Positions 7,667 to 15,749 of a DNA stretch of 62,609 nucleotides are shown one piece after another. The stretch's first letter is position 1; each line of letters opens with the position of its first letter. The translations under genes were made by a program, and so were the position numbers. Origin of the DNA: Candidatus Saccharibacteria bacterium UBA6209 (GTDB taxonomy: Bacteria; Patescibacteriota; Saccharimonadia; Saccharimonadales; Saccharimonadaceae); assembly GCA_002421965.1 (NCBI GenBank), contig DISN01000008.1, positions 1-62,609 of the forward strand. The letters are read 5' to 3'. The notes under the pieces are model-generated. The model saw only the letters and a program-made list of their open reading frames with translations. It was not told where the DNA came from and made no database searches.

Positions 7667-8113
7667 CTACCAATTACTACAACACGCAATTATCTTATCA
7701 ACCCGTGACTTAATACTTGTACTATTACGGTATACATAGAGCAGTCCATGCAACAGCCACACCGTGGCAATCAGGGCAAATAAGGCTGGGTCGAGTTGCA
7801 GAGTGACAGCGCTCCATGCGAAGTATGCCAGCGACAATAAAACAGGCAACCGGAAAATAAGCTGATCGCTCTTCGCATGACGCTCCCATAGATAATAACC
7901 GCCCACAACACTCATACCTACTAACAGTGCGAGCAGTATGTTATTCGAATACCAATCAAGTGCACGCAGTACCAGCAAAGTCACCCACGACAAGCTAACG
8001 GCTGCACAAATACTGCAGACCGAAAGTTTCAGTACAGGCTTTAAAGCAAGCACAGCATAAAACACCGCTACAATGCCCAAAAACACCCAGATTATGTCGG
8101 TTAACGCGGCCAT
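7667..8113 (-). CDS. Polytopic membrane protein with CSIC motif
   Basis: A 148-residue protein with about five hydrophobic helices. The second helix holds VCSICAAVSLSW, a CxxC pair inside or at the face of the membrane. I do not recognise a named family. The start overlaps the end of the neighbouring HCPLC membrane protein by 13 nt, so the two are translated together. Paired cysteines in both suggest a thiol relay or metal handling at the membrane, perhaps feeding electrons or metal to the exported partners of the island, but this is conjecture. No homolog is present elsewhere in the window. Confidence 0.65.
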   Translation of the reverse strand: MAALTDIIWVFLGIVAVFYAVLALKPVLKLSVCSICAAVSLSWVTLLVLRALDWYSNNILLALLVGMSVVGGYYLWERHAKSDQLIFRLPVLLSLAYFAWSAVTLQLDPALFALIATVWLLHGLLYVYRNSTSIKSRVDKIIACCSNW

Positions 8114-8634
8114 AGCTGCATTCCTAGTGCGCTAACTATAAGCAGAACAAAGGTGATAATCAGACCCTGGAATTTAATCATCTTTCCGTCACGCTGCTGT
8201 GTAATATAGCTACTGAGCTTCATAGAATACAGCACGATGAGACTGCCGATGATTGATCCGACAATGAACAGGTCTATCAGATACGTCCTATTGAGCATAC
8301 TGCCGTAATCACCGGCTATCGAAGCCGTCCAGGCGGTGAAATCACCCTTTAAGAACGGGTAGAGTGGGATAAGCGTCGTTAAATAAATCGCCCAAGCAAC
8401 CAGTATATTTTGAAACTTGAACTTCTCAGGCAGGCGATTGGCAATGAGTAGGCTAAGTGCCACCGCAAACCCACCCATGAAGACACCGATGGCGCCGTAC
8501 TTTACGCCGAGGAAACTTGCAAAAGCCGCCGCAGCGCCTGCTCCACCGACACAGAGAGGGCAGTGGGCTAGCACCTTTGCTGGGATTAATGACAGGAACA
8601 ATATGGCCGAAGAGAGACTAAGAAATCGTTTCAT
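8101..8634 (-). CDS. Membrane protein with exported HCPLC motif
   Basis: A 177-residue protein with an N-terminal signal-like helix ending AKVLAHCPLCVGG, so that a CxxC pair next to a histidine lies at the outer face, followed by four more hydrophobic helices. An HCPLC near the mature N-terminus looks like a metal- or thiol-exchange site, but the family is unknown to me. Its ATG overlaps the stop of the DUF411 gene (TAATG), and it overlaps the CSIC membrane protein downstream. The three genes form one operon divergent from the ArsR-YHS regulator. A function in copper or redox handling is inferred from context. Confidence 0.65.
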   Translation of the reverse strand: MKRFLSLSSAILFLSLIPAKVLAHCPLCVGGAGAAAAFASFLGVKYGAIGVFMGGFAVALSLLIANRLPEKFKFQNILVAWAIYLTTLIPLYPFLKGDFTAWTASIAGDYGSMLNRTYLIDLFIVGSIIGSLIVLYSMKLSSYITQQRDGKMIKFQGLIITFVLLIVSALGMQLWPR

Positions 8635-9128
8635 TATATGCTCATATACTGGCTAGTTTGGCCGTCTTCGGTAACCTGTGATATATCAAATGGAGCAAGT
8701 TTCTTGCCTGGCATACCAGGGCTAGCGGAAGGCATGCCGGGCATTCCGATACCGCTAATAGCCGGCTCTTCTTCAAGTAGCTTACTGATCGCTTCTTCAG
8801 GAATGTGACCCTCAACAAAGTACTGCCCGTCGTTCACTACTGTCGTATGACAGGAATAAAGTGACCCTGGTACCTGATATTTTTCTTTCACGGCATCCAT
8901 CTCTTCGGTATTTATGACCTCGACTTTGTAACCCTTATTCTGCATATATGACGTCCATAAGGCGCAGCAGCCGCAGGTCGAAGATTTATAAACTACTAAC
9001 TCATGACTACTACCCGCACGATTAACGTGAGTCGAGGGCTTCTCCAGTCCAAATCCGGTAAACGCCATTCCCACCGCCGCCAATATTCCGATCCCAGCTA
9101 GAGTAAGACCAATGATTTTTATACGCAT
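8634..9128 (-). CDS. DUF411 family metal-binding protein
   Basis: A 164-residue protein with an N-terminal membrane anchor or signal (residues 4-25), then the DUF411 hallmarks in order: KSSTCGCCALWTSYM, VPGSLYSCHTTVV, YFVEGHIPEEAI and a GMPGMP loop. DUF411 proteins are recurrent in copper/silver resistance clusters and the Cys and His residues are the likely ligands. It is the first gene of the minus-strand operon of the island. A putative ArsR operator lies in the 106-bp space shared with the regulator. The C-terminal tail (about 30 residues) is longer than the core domain. The export signal suggests it works outside the membrane. Confidence 0.85.
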   Translation of the reverse strand: MRIKIIGLTLAGIGILAAVGMAFTGFGLEKPSTHVNRAGSSHELVVYKSSTCGCCALWTSYMQNKGYKVEVINTEEMDAVKEKYQVPGSLYSCHTTVVNDGQYFVEGHIPEEAISKLLEEEPAISGIGMPGMPSASPGMPGKKLAPFDISQVTEDGQTSQYMSI

Positions 9129-9187
9129 AGTTTGTCATGTTCTCCTTTAAACATTACTTACACAAATAGATTAGCATGTCCTTTTGT

Positions 9188-9209
9188 AATATTCAAGTAT
9201 TCGAATATT
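9188..9209. promoter_or_regulatory. Putative ArsR-family operator
   Basis: AATATTC (9188-9194) and GAATATT (9203-9209) form a perfect 7-bp inverted repeat with an 8-bp spacer; the ATTCGAAT palindrome overlaps its right half. It lies 14 bp upstream of the -10 box of the regulator in the divergent intergenic region, where an ArsR/SmtB repressor usually binds. Confidence 0.6.
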
Positions 9210-9222
9210 TGTAGTTCTGTGG

Positions 9223-9234
9223 TATAGTATTCAC
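9223..9234 (+). promoter_or_regulatory. -10 box of the ArsR-YHS gene, leaderless
   Basis: TATAGT at 9223-9228 ends 6 nt before the ATG at 9235, and no Shine-Dalgarno site is present. Transcription would start at or next to the A of the start codon. Confidence 0.6.
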
Positions 9235-9768
9235 ATGTACGAAAAAATATTCCAGCTACAAGAAGAGGTCTTCAAAATTCTAGCCAATCAGAAGCGGCTC
9301 GAGATTATTCAGCTGCTGTCCAATACATCACTAAGTGTCAATGAGATGGTAGACATGCTTGGGTTGCCGCAAGCAAATTTGTCGCAGCACCTGTCTCTCA
9401 TGAGAAGAGCCGGGCTCGTTAAGATAGCCCGCGTGGGTACTAAAGTATACTACCAACTGACCGACCAAAGTGTCGCAGAACTCGTCTTCCGCGTGCGCGA
9501 TATGCTCATTACTCACGAGAACTTCGATGAATCTGTCCGGCAATACTTTAATCAACCGACCGAACTTTATCCGGTAGCAAAAGATGTTGTGTGCGGCATG
9601 AGAGTAAGCGTGGCCCAGTCCAGCTTCCGAAGCACACATAATGAGCAAGAATATTTCTTTTGCGCCAGCGGCTGCAAAGACACCTTCGAAAAGAATCCCT
9701 CAAAGTACGCAGTAAAAAAAACATACCCACAAGGAGGCAATCAATGGAAAGTAGCGAAACACCAGTAA
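9235..9768 (+). CDS. ArsR/SmtB-type repressor fused to a YHS domain
   Basis: A 177-residue protein. Residues 1-95 are a winged helix (recognition helix near MLGLPQANLSQHLSLM). Residues 120-165 are a YHS-type module, VVCGMRV then YFFCASGCKDTFEKNPSKY, with three cysteines placed to bind a metal. Plain ArsR proteins are about 100-120 residues, so the YHS part is an added sensor or metal-binding tail. It should repress the divergent operons of the island until metal is bound. The gene is probably leaderless. Its last 25 nt overlap the start of the copper ATPase, indicating coupled expression. Which metal it senses is inferred as copper from the neighbours. Confidence 0.85.
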   Translation: MYEKIFQLQEEVFKILANQKRLEIIQLLSNTSLSVNEMVDMLGLPQANLSQHLSLMRRAGLVKIARVGTKVYYQLTDQSVAELVFRVRDMLITHENFDESVRQYFNQPTELYPVAKDVVCGMRVSVAQSSFRSTHNEQEYFFCASGCKDTFEKNPSKYAVKKTYPQGGNQWKVAKHQ

Positions 9769-11858
9769 AATATAGTTGTCCAATGCACCCGGAGATTGTA
9801 TCCGACGCGCCCGGTAAATGCCCTAAATGCCACATGGCTCTGGAAAAGACCCGCTCCAAGAAAAAGAATCATAAGCATGAACACGCGGAGCATGATGCCC
9901 ACGACAAGCATGCTGGCCACAATCCAAACATGTTTAAGCAGAAGTTTTGGCTTAGCCTCCTCCTGACCATTCCGACACTGATATTTTCACCGATGGTACA
10001 GAGTTGGTTTGGGGTTCATTTGGCATTTGCTGGTAGCGAATACATTCCGGCAGTGTTTGGCATTATTATATTCTTTTACGGTGGCTTGGTATTCCTCAAG
10101 AGTGCAAAAGCGGAGCTTGCAGCTCGGCAGCCGGGTATGATGACGCTGATTTCAATGGCGATTACCGTTGCGTTTATCTATAGCAGCCTCGTGACGCTCA
10201 AGCTCGTCAGTGGTATGGACTTCTGGTGGGAGCTGGCGACATTGGTAACGATTATGCTGCTCGGCCACTGGCTGGAAATGGCGTCGGTGGAAGGTGCACA
10301 AGGCGCACTCAATGAGCTTGCCAAGCTGCTACCCGATGAAGCAGAGCTGGTTGAACATGGGGAAAGCCGCAAGGTTTCAGTGAGCCAGCTTAAAGTAGGT
10401 GATACCGTCCTGGTTCGCCCTGGCGCGCAGGTTCCGGTAGATGGAAAAGTTATCAAGGGCGAGTCTGAAGTTAATGAATCAATGCTGACTGGTGAGTCAA
10501 GGCCGGTGAAGAAAATAGTCGGAGCTGAGGTTATCGGTGGGACGATCAATGCAAACGGCGCCTTGACGATTGAAGTCACGAAAGTTGGCGGTGACACGGC
10601 GCTGGCTGGCATTATGAAACTTGTCGAGGACGCCCAGACGAGCAAGTCAAAGACGCAGGTACTCGCAGACAAAGCGGCCTTCTATCTCACATTTGTTGCG
10701 CTTGGTGCAGCGCTCCTCACATGGATAGGCTGGTGGATAGCTGGTGCGTCAGCAGGCTTTATTTTAGAACGAGTCGTTACGGTTCTGGTGATTGCCTGTC
10801 CGCACGCGCTTGGTCTGGCTATCCCGCTCGTTACGGCTATCTCAACGACACTGGCGGCGAAAAATGGGCTGCTGGTGCGTGAACGCATGGCACTCGAATC
10901 AGCACGAAATATAGATGTCGTGTTATTTGATAAGACCGGCACACTCACTAAGGGTGAACAAGGCGTGGTTGATATCCTCGCTAAAGACAAGGGTCGTACC
11001 TTGAGTCTTGCCGCCGCACTTGAACGTGAATCAGAGCATCCGATTGCAAAAGCAATTTTCCAGTATGCACACGGTCAAAATGTGCCGGAAACTCACGCCA
11101 CTGACTTTTCGGCACTTTCTGGCCGTGGTGTACGAGCTAAAGCCGGTGGCAAAATGGTATATGTGGGTGGTCCGAGGTTACTTGAAGAACTGAAATTAAA
11201 GCTTGATAGCGAGTTACAAAAAGCGGCAGAAGAAGCCTCAACTGATGGAAAAACGGTCGTGTATGTCGTCGAGGATAAGACCGTTCTCGGCGCAATCATG
11301 CTGGCTGATGTTATCCGCGAAGAGTCCAAAGAAGCCGTCACCCGACTGCATGATATGGGCAAACGCGTTGCTATGCTGACCGGCGACAGCAAAGGCGTGG
11401 CTGCTTGGGTAGCCAAAGAACTCGGTATTAAAGAGTACTTTGCCGAAGTCCTGCCGGAGAATAAAGCCGAAACAGTCAAGAAGTTACAGGCAGATGGGAG
11501 CCGGGTTGCCATGGTTGGTGATGGCGTGAACGATGCGCCAGCGCTGACGCAGGCTAATATTGGTATCGCGATCGGTGCGGGCACGGATGTGGCGATTGAG
11601 TCGGCTGGAATCGTGCTAGCAAGCAGCGACCCACGAGGCGTAGCAAAGATCGTCACGCTTTCAAAAGTTACCTACCGCAAGATGCTGCAAAACCTTGCCT
11701 GGGCGACCGGCTACAACGCCCTCGCTATCCCACTGGCGGCTGGTGTTACCTCGGGAATTGGGTTTGTTCTTTCGCCAGCACTCGGCGCAGTCCTGATGTC
11801 ACTTTCAACGATTATTGTCGCCATCAATGCACAGCTCCTACGACGAATAAAATTATAA
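9744..11858 (+). CDS. copB: Copper/silver P1B-type ATPase, CopB-like
   Basis: A protein of 704 residues from the ATG at 9744, which has AAGGAGG 6 nt upstream; a longer reading from 9660 has no such site. The N-terminus is a heavy-metal-binding domain (YSCPMHPEI, CPKCHMAL) followed by a histidine-rich run. Then come six to eight membrane helices, LTGES (actuator), CPH in helix 6 (residues 352-354), DKTGTLT with the phosphorylated Asp396, ESEHPIAKA, and GDGVNDAP. The CPH motif is the P1B-3 class (CopB), which exports copper or silver from the cytosol. It is co-transcribed with the ArsR-YHS regulator and followed 10 nt later by the YHS-flavoreductase gene. Confidence 0.93.
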   Translation: MESSETPVKYSCPMHPEIVSDAPGKCPKCHMALEKTRSKKKNHKHEHAEHDAHDKHAGHNPNMFKQKFWLSLLLTIPTLIFSPMVQSWFGVHLAFAGSEYIPAVFGIIIFFYGGLVFLKSAKAELAARQPGMMTLISMAITVAFIYSSLVTLKLVSGMDFWWELATLVTIMLLGHWLEMASVEGAQGALNELAKLLPDEAELVEHGESRKVSVSQLKVGDTVLVRPGAQVPVDGKVIKGESEVNESMLTGESRPVKKIVGAEVIGGTINANGALTIEVTKVGGDTALAGIMKLVEDAQTSKSKTQVLADKAAFYLTFVALGAALLTWIGWWIAGASAGFILERVVTVLVIACPHALGLAIPLVTAISTTLAAKNGLLVRERMALESARNIDVVLFDKTGTLTKGEQGVVDILAKDKGRTLSLAAALERESEHPIAKAIFQYAHGQNVPETHATDFSALSGRGVRAKAGGKMVYVGGPRLLEELKLKLDSELQKAAEEASTDGKTVVYVVEDKTVLGAIMLADVIREESKEAVTRLHDMGKRVAMLTGDSKGVAAWVAKELGIKEYFAEVLPENKAETVKKLQADGSRVAMVGDGVNDAPALTQANIGIAIGAGTDVAIESAGIVLASSDPRGVAKIVTLSKVTYRKMLQNLAWATGYNALAIPLAAGVTSGIGFVLSPALGAVLMSLSTIIVAINAQLLRRIKL

Positions 11859-11867
11859 GGAGGTAGT

Positions 11868-12814
11868 ATGCACAACCACGACGAACATGAACACCATCAT
11901 CATCACGACAGTGAGGCAGCCGATATCCCAGTAGATCGTATGGCCGTCTGCCCAGTAACAGGTACGCTATTGATACAGTAGAGGCTGAAAAACTCGGACA
12001 TTTCAGAGATGTGGATGGTAAGCGAATTTATTTGTGTTGCGCCACATGCGTTCAGCTATTCGATAAGAACCCTGAGCAGTATACCGATCATCATCTGGGT
12101 CATGAACATCACCACCATATTCCGACAACAGCGACGCTCCGATTAAAGGAAAAAGAACACCTGACAGATAATATCTGGGCATTTCGTTTCACCGCTGACC
12201 AGCCGCTATCATGGACGCCCGGACAATTCATCCGTATCGAAATCCCTCATGATACTCCTGATGATGAGGGTACAAAGCGATGGTTTACCATTTCATCGAC
12301 ACCGCATGACGGCTTTATTCAAATCACGACGCGCGTGACTGATACGACATTCAAGCAAGCATTAGCTACTCTCAACGTGGGCGAAAAAGTACAGCTCATC
12401 GAACAGCCAGACGGTGATTTTGTCTGGCAAGAAAGTTATGAACCGCTCGTCTTTGTCGCTGGCGGCATTGGCATCACGCCTTTTTACAGTATGTTAAAGG
12501 CGAGAGGCTATAGTGGACAACCCGTATCGGCGACACTCATTTACAATGGTCGCACTGATGATCTGCCATTCAAGGCAGAGTTCAGTGAAGCAAGCGAACG
12601 CCACCCAGAGTTTAGAGTCCAGTACGTTATCGGCGAACCACTTACTGCTGAAAAGCTCACTGAAATTGTGCCAGATATCAATTCATCTCAAGTCTTCATA
12701 TCAGGCCCCGAGCCGATGGTAGAGGCACTCGGCAAGCAATTAGAAGATAACGGGTTGAGTAGCGATAGTCTCCATCAAGACTTCTTCCCTCACTACAGCG
12801 AGGCAAACTACTAG
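11868..12814 (+). pseudogene. His-rich YHS-flavoreductase, frameshifted
   Basis: A good AAGGAGG site precedes an ATG at 11868. The first frame encodes a histidine cluster (HNHDEHEHHHHH) and the beginning of a YHS domain (VCPVTG) and stops at 11979-11981. The rest (AIDTVEAEKLGHFRDVDGKR, CCATCVQLF) is in the frame that continues to 12814. One missing base near 11963-11965 (GGT-GAC-GCT expected) restores one protein of about 315 residues. The C-terminal 230 residues are a ferredoxin-NADP reductase fold: RWFTISSTP for FAD, GGIGITPFY and SGPEPMVEAL for NAD(P)H. It would pass electrons from NAD(P)H, perhaps to the membrane partner at 15750. The lesion may be real or an assembly error. Confidence 0.75.
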
Positions 12815-12853
12815 AAATATGACGCTTAGAGCAAAGTACGGTAAAATAGAGAC

Positions 12854-13225
12854 ATGAAACGAGTCTTCCATGGAGTTGTTTCCGTATTCATGCTCACAAT
12901 ACTTAGCGTACTGTCATTAGGTATACATGCGGCTGCCGTGCAGTCTACGAATATGGGTCACTCTATGGGTGCTTCTCACTCTGCAAGTTCGTCTGGTTGT
13001 TTTACTGCCTGTACCACAGCAACTCTTCACAAAGATGAGATCATCAAGGAGACAGACAAAGATGAGGATGACCAGCCACAACCTCCATTTTATGTTCAGT
13101 TCCAAACATCACCCCTCTTGGCCCTTGAAGAAAAACACGGTCAAGAGACAAGAGCTGCCCTAGATAGAGAACCACCTCCTGACAGCACGCCAGCTTATAT
13201 AAAGCTCGCAGTCTTTCGCGCTTGA
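12854..13225 (+). CDS. Secreted His-rich CxxxC protein B
   Basis: A 123-residue protein with a signal peptide (about residues 1-28), a histidine/methionine segment (MGHSMGASHS), CFTAC at about 49-53 and a strongly acidic stretch (KETDKDEDDQ) followed by prolines. It shares this order with protein A at 7153, so the two are paralogs framing the core of the island. Met/His-rich exported peptides often bind copper, which fits the neighbours, but no named family was recognised. A TAAAAT box at 12842-12847 lies 6 nt before the ATG and there is no Shine-Dalgarno site, so this gene probably starts its own leaderless mRNA. Confidence 0.7.
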   Translation: MKRVFHGVVSVFMLTILSVLSLGIHAAAVQSTNMGHSMGASHSASSSGCFTACTTATLHKDEIIKETDKDEDDQPQPPFYVQFQTSPLLALEEKHGQETRAALDREPPPDSTPAYIKLAVFRA

Positions 13226-13271
13226 GATTTGTATTTACACATTTTGATAGATAGCTAATTTAGGAGTGCAT

Positions 13272-13925
13272 ATGAATAAAAAGAACAAACGAATACTTAT
13301 TGGTGTAATCATCGCTTTTGTGGTTTTGTTGGGAGTAGCAACCTACACATTGCGCGACCAATTATTCCCAAGCGTTTCAGTTCAGCCACCATCAGAAACG
13401 GCACAAGTTGATAAATCGTCAGACACGTATAAGCAGTACGCCGCCATGACTGGCGAAACCTACGACCGCAATTTCATCGCTAACATGATAGCCCACCATC
13501 AAGGTGCGGTTGATATGGCGAAACTGGCACAAAAGAATGCCAAGCATCAAGAGTTGAAAGATATGGCGAACGACATCATCTCGGCTCAAGAGGGTGAGAT
13601 TAGTTAGATGACGGCTTGGCAAAAAGAATGGGGTTATCCATCGACAAGTGCCGACAACATGATGGATCACAGTGCTATGGGTATGATGGATGAGACGGCT
13701 GGTATGAACAGCGCCTTGGAGGGAAAGACGGGTGATGAGTTTGACAAAGCTTTTATCGAGCAGATGATCATGCACCACCAGTCGGCTATCGACATGGCTG
13801 CTCCTGGTGAGAAAAACGCACAGCACCAAGAGCTAAAAGATCTTACCAAAGCTGTCGTTTCTGCTCAGACACAAGAAATCAAGCAAATGAAGCAGTGGCA
13901 AAAAGAGTGGGGCTATGAAAATTAG
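13272..13925 (+). pseudogene. Two-domain DUF305 protein interrupted by a TAG
   Basis: The ATG at 13272 follows GGAG. The protein has a membrane anchor (residues 7-27) and two DUF305 domains, each with the pattern FIxxMIxHHxxAxxMA and ending in QMxxWQKEWGY. A TAG at 13605-13607 falls exactly where the sibling proteins have CAG (Gln) in EIxQM, and is followed at once by ATG. The first half (111 residues) and second half (13608-13925) would otherwise be one protein of about 217 residues. DUF305 proteins are ferritin-like helical His-rich proteins often found beside copper genes. The nonsense change may be real, with possible restart at the adjacent ATG, or an error. Confidence 0.75.
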
Positions 13926-14430
13926 AACCATGCCCGCTGTATTGGCAGTTGTTATTCTTGGTTTTACTGGAGCGGTCATTGCTGCAAAGGCAAACAAACC
14001 ACCGGAACCACCACGACCAGGAGTAGAGCAGTCCGATCAAGGTCGTGAACACGCCAGAAAAGAGTATGGCGGCGACCAGCCGCCAACTTCTGGTGCTCAC
14101 GCAAACCCTGTTTCGTGGGGCGTGTATGATACAGAAGTACGCGACGATCAACTCATACACAATATGGAGCATGGCGGAATCTACATTTCATACCAACCAA
14201 GCCTACCGAAAGAGCAAGTTGAAAAGCTAAAAGAATTGTTAACTGCACCGTTTTCCGATCCTCAGTTTCAGCCTAGAAAAATAGTGCTCGCCCCAAGAGT
14301 TGAGAATAAATCGCCTATAGAGCTGAGTTCATGGCGTAGGAGTGAAGCACTAGCAAGCTATGACCAGCAAAAAATAAAAGATTACATAACAAGGAATCTA
14401 GGTAAAAGCCCGGAGCCACTTGCACGGTAG
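13915..14430 (+). CDS. DUF3105 family exported protein
   Basis: A 171-residue protein with an N-terminal membrane helix (residues 5-24), then the DUF3105 signature: PPTSGAHANPVSWGVYD and LIHNMEHGGIYISYQP. The conserved histidines are candidate metal ligands. The function of DUF3105 is not known. The first 11 nt overlap the end of the DUF305 gene upstream, and the next DUF305 gene starts 16 nt downstream, so it is embedded in the DUF305 operon. The position strongly suggests a shared role in extracytoplasmic metal handling. Length is close to that of other DUF3105 proteins. Confidence 0.8.
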   Translation: MKIRTMPAVLAVVILGFTGAVIAAKANKPPEPPRPGVEQSDQGREHARKEYGGDQPPTSGAHANPVSWGVYDTEVRDDQLIHNMEHGGIYISYQPSLPKEQVEKLKELLTAPFSDPQFQPRKIVLAPRVENKSPIELSSWRRSEALASYDQQKIKDYITRNLGKSPEPLAR

Positions 14431-14446
14431 GCTGGAAGGTAAAGAT

Positions 14447-15082
14447 ATGCGAAAGACAGTAACAACAATTGCCGTTGTGCTAGTGTTTGGAGGAGCAGCT
14501 TTTGGTTGGTGGCTTTTGCAAAACCAGCCAGCTTCAGCTCCGAAGAGTAAGACAACGCAGGCTGCAAGTAAAAGTAAGAAGCCATCTAACCCAAATGAGC
14601 ATAGCTATATGGATGTGGATTTTGCACGAAAAATGATCGTCCATAACCAACAAGGTGTTCAGATGGCGGATATTGCCAAGAAAAATGCAACAAGTGAAGA
14701 AGTTCGACAATTGGCAGCGTTAATTAGTAAAGAACTATCGAGTAATACTAAAAAGTATACTGATTGGCTGAATGAGTGGAAAGAGACCTATTTCAATCTG
14801 TCTGATTTTCCTGAGATTGAAGGCCACGATATGTACCCGACTCATCCTGGGATGGCAAGCCTCAGTGATCTGCGTGAGCTTGAATCTGCTACAGGCAGTT
14901 CGGTAGATAAGCTATTCTTGCGCCTGATGATTACCCATCACGAAGGTGCAAATGAAATATCAAACGCAGAGTATTTAAAGGGTATGCAGTTTGGTCAGAT
15001 GATAAATCTCAAGAACAAGACCGTGAAAAAACAAACCGAGGAAACACAGACAATGAAACAATTACAAGCTAAAGGAAATTAG
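14447..15082 (+). CDS. DUF305 protein, membrane-anchored (second)
   Basis: A 211-residue protein from the ATG at 14447, which has GGAAGG 8-13 nt upstream; an in-frame ATG at 14420 would overlap the previous gene and lacks a site. It has one N-terminal membrane helix, a Ser/Lys/Ala linker and two DUF305-type domains. The first has FARKMIVHNQQGVQMADIAK with one HH replaced by HN, and the second RLMITHHEGANEIS. The first domain is thus partly degenerate in its His pair. It lacks the WGY ending of its siblings. It lies in the operon between DUF3105 and the third DUF305 gene. Confidence 0.8.
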   Translation: MRKTVTTIAVVLVFGGAAFGWWLLQNQPASAPKSKTTQAASKSKKPSNPNEHSYMDVDFARKMIVHNQQGVQMADIAKKNATSEEVRQLAALISKELSSNTKKYTDWLNEWKETYFNLSDFPEIEGHDMYPTHPGMASLSDLRELESATGSSVDKLFLRLMITHHEGANEISNAEYLKGMQFGQMINLKNKTVKKQTEETQTMKQLQAKGN

Positions 15083-15092
15083 ATGAGGTTAT

Positions 15093-15746
15093 ATGAAGAA
15101 TAAAATATTTATCACTGTGATTGTCGTACTTGCGATTGCCGCAGCTGCCGTTTGGTATTTTGTGTTTTTTTCAGTAAAACCAGTACCTGAAGGGGCGCTA
15201 AAGACAAGCAACACGACAGTAGATGAAAAGAAGCAAAAACCCGCAAGCGATAATATATATGCAAACTTAAAGGGAGATGCTTTCGATGAGGCGTACATCG
15301 CTGACATGCTAGCTCACCACGAAGGCGCTCTGAACATGTCCGAACAAGCAATAGCAGCTACTACTCATGAGGAGATTCGCACACTCGCTAGTAATATTAT
15401 ACAGAGTCAAAGTGCGGAGCTCATGAAAATGCGAACATGGCAAAAAGAATGGGGCTACAAAGAAACGATGGGTGGCGGGCATGGTAGCCATGGAGGTGTT
15501 GGTATGGACATGGGTGGTGACATGTTAGAGATGCAGAATAAGCTACAAGGACTAACAGGCGAGGAATACGATAAAGAGTTCCTCAAGCAAATGATTGTTC
15601 ATCATGAACAGGCTGTTGAGATGTCCAAATATGCCGCCGCCAATGCCAAGCACCAAGAGATTAAAGATCTCGCAAGTGCGATCATTAGCGCGCAAACAAC
15701 AGAAATAAATCAGATGAAGCAATGGCAAAAACAGTGGGGTTATTAA
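15093..15746 (+). CDS. DUF305 protein, membrane-anchored (third)
   Basis: A 217-residue protein with an N-terminal membrane helix (residues 4-24) and two complete DUF305 domains: AYIADMLAHHEGALNMSEQA and FLKQMIVHHEQAVEMSKYA, each closed by MxxWQKxWGY. A histidine/glycine/methionine linker (GGGHGSHGGVGMDMGGDM) joins them and could bind metal itself. This is the best preserved of three DUF305 genes in a row, which look like products of duplication. It should sit on the outside of the membrane. It is the last plus-strand gene of the operon and converges with the membrane protein at 15750, only 3 nt away. Confidence 0.85.
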   Translation: MKNKIFITVIVVLAIAAAAVWYFVFFSVKPVPEGALKTSNTTVDEKKQKPASDNIYANLKGDAFDEAYIADMLAHHEGALNMSEQAIAATTHEEIRTLASNIIQSQSAELMKMRTWQKEWGYKETMGGGHGSHGGVGMDMGGDMLEMQNKLQGLTGEEYDKEFLKQMIVHHEQAVEMSKYAAANAKHQEIKDLASAIISAQTTEINQMKQWQKQWGY

Positions 15747-15749
15747 GTT

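Noticed and set aside
9660..9743. Longer copB start at 9660.
   Set aside because: The extra 28 residues lie in the ArsR-YHS coding region in another frame and lack a ribosome site, whereas ATG 9744 follows AAGGAGG.
13605..13607. Reassignment of TAG to glutamine.
   Set aside because: TAG ends many clearly complete genes here (nusG, rplK, rplA, cysS), so the internal TAG is better explained as a nonsense change or an error.
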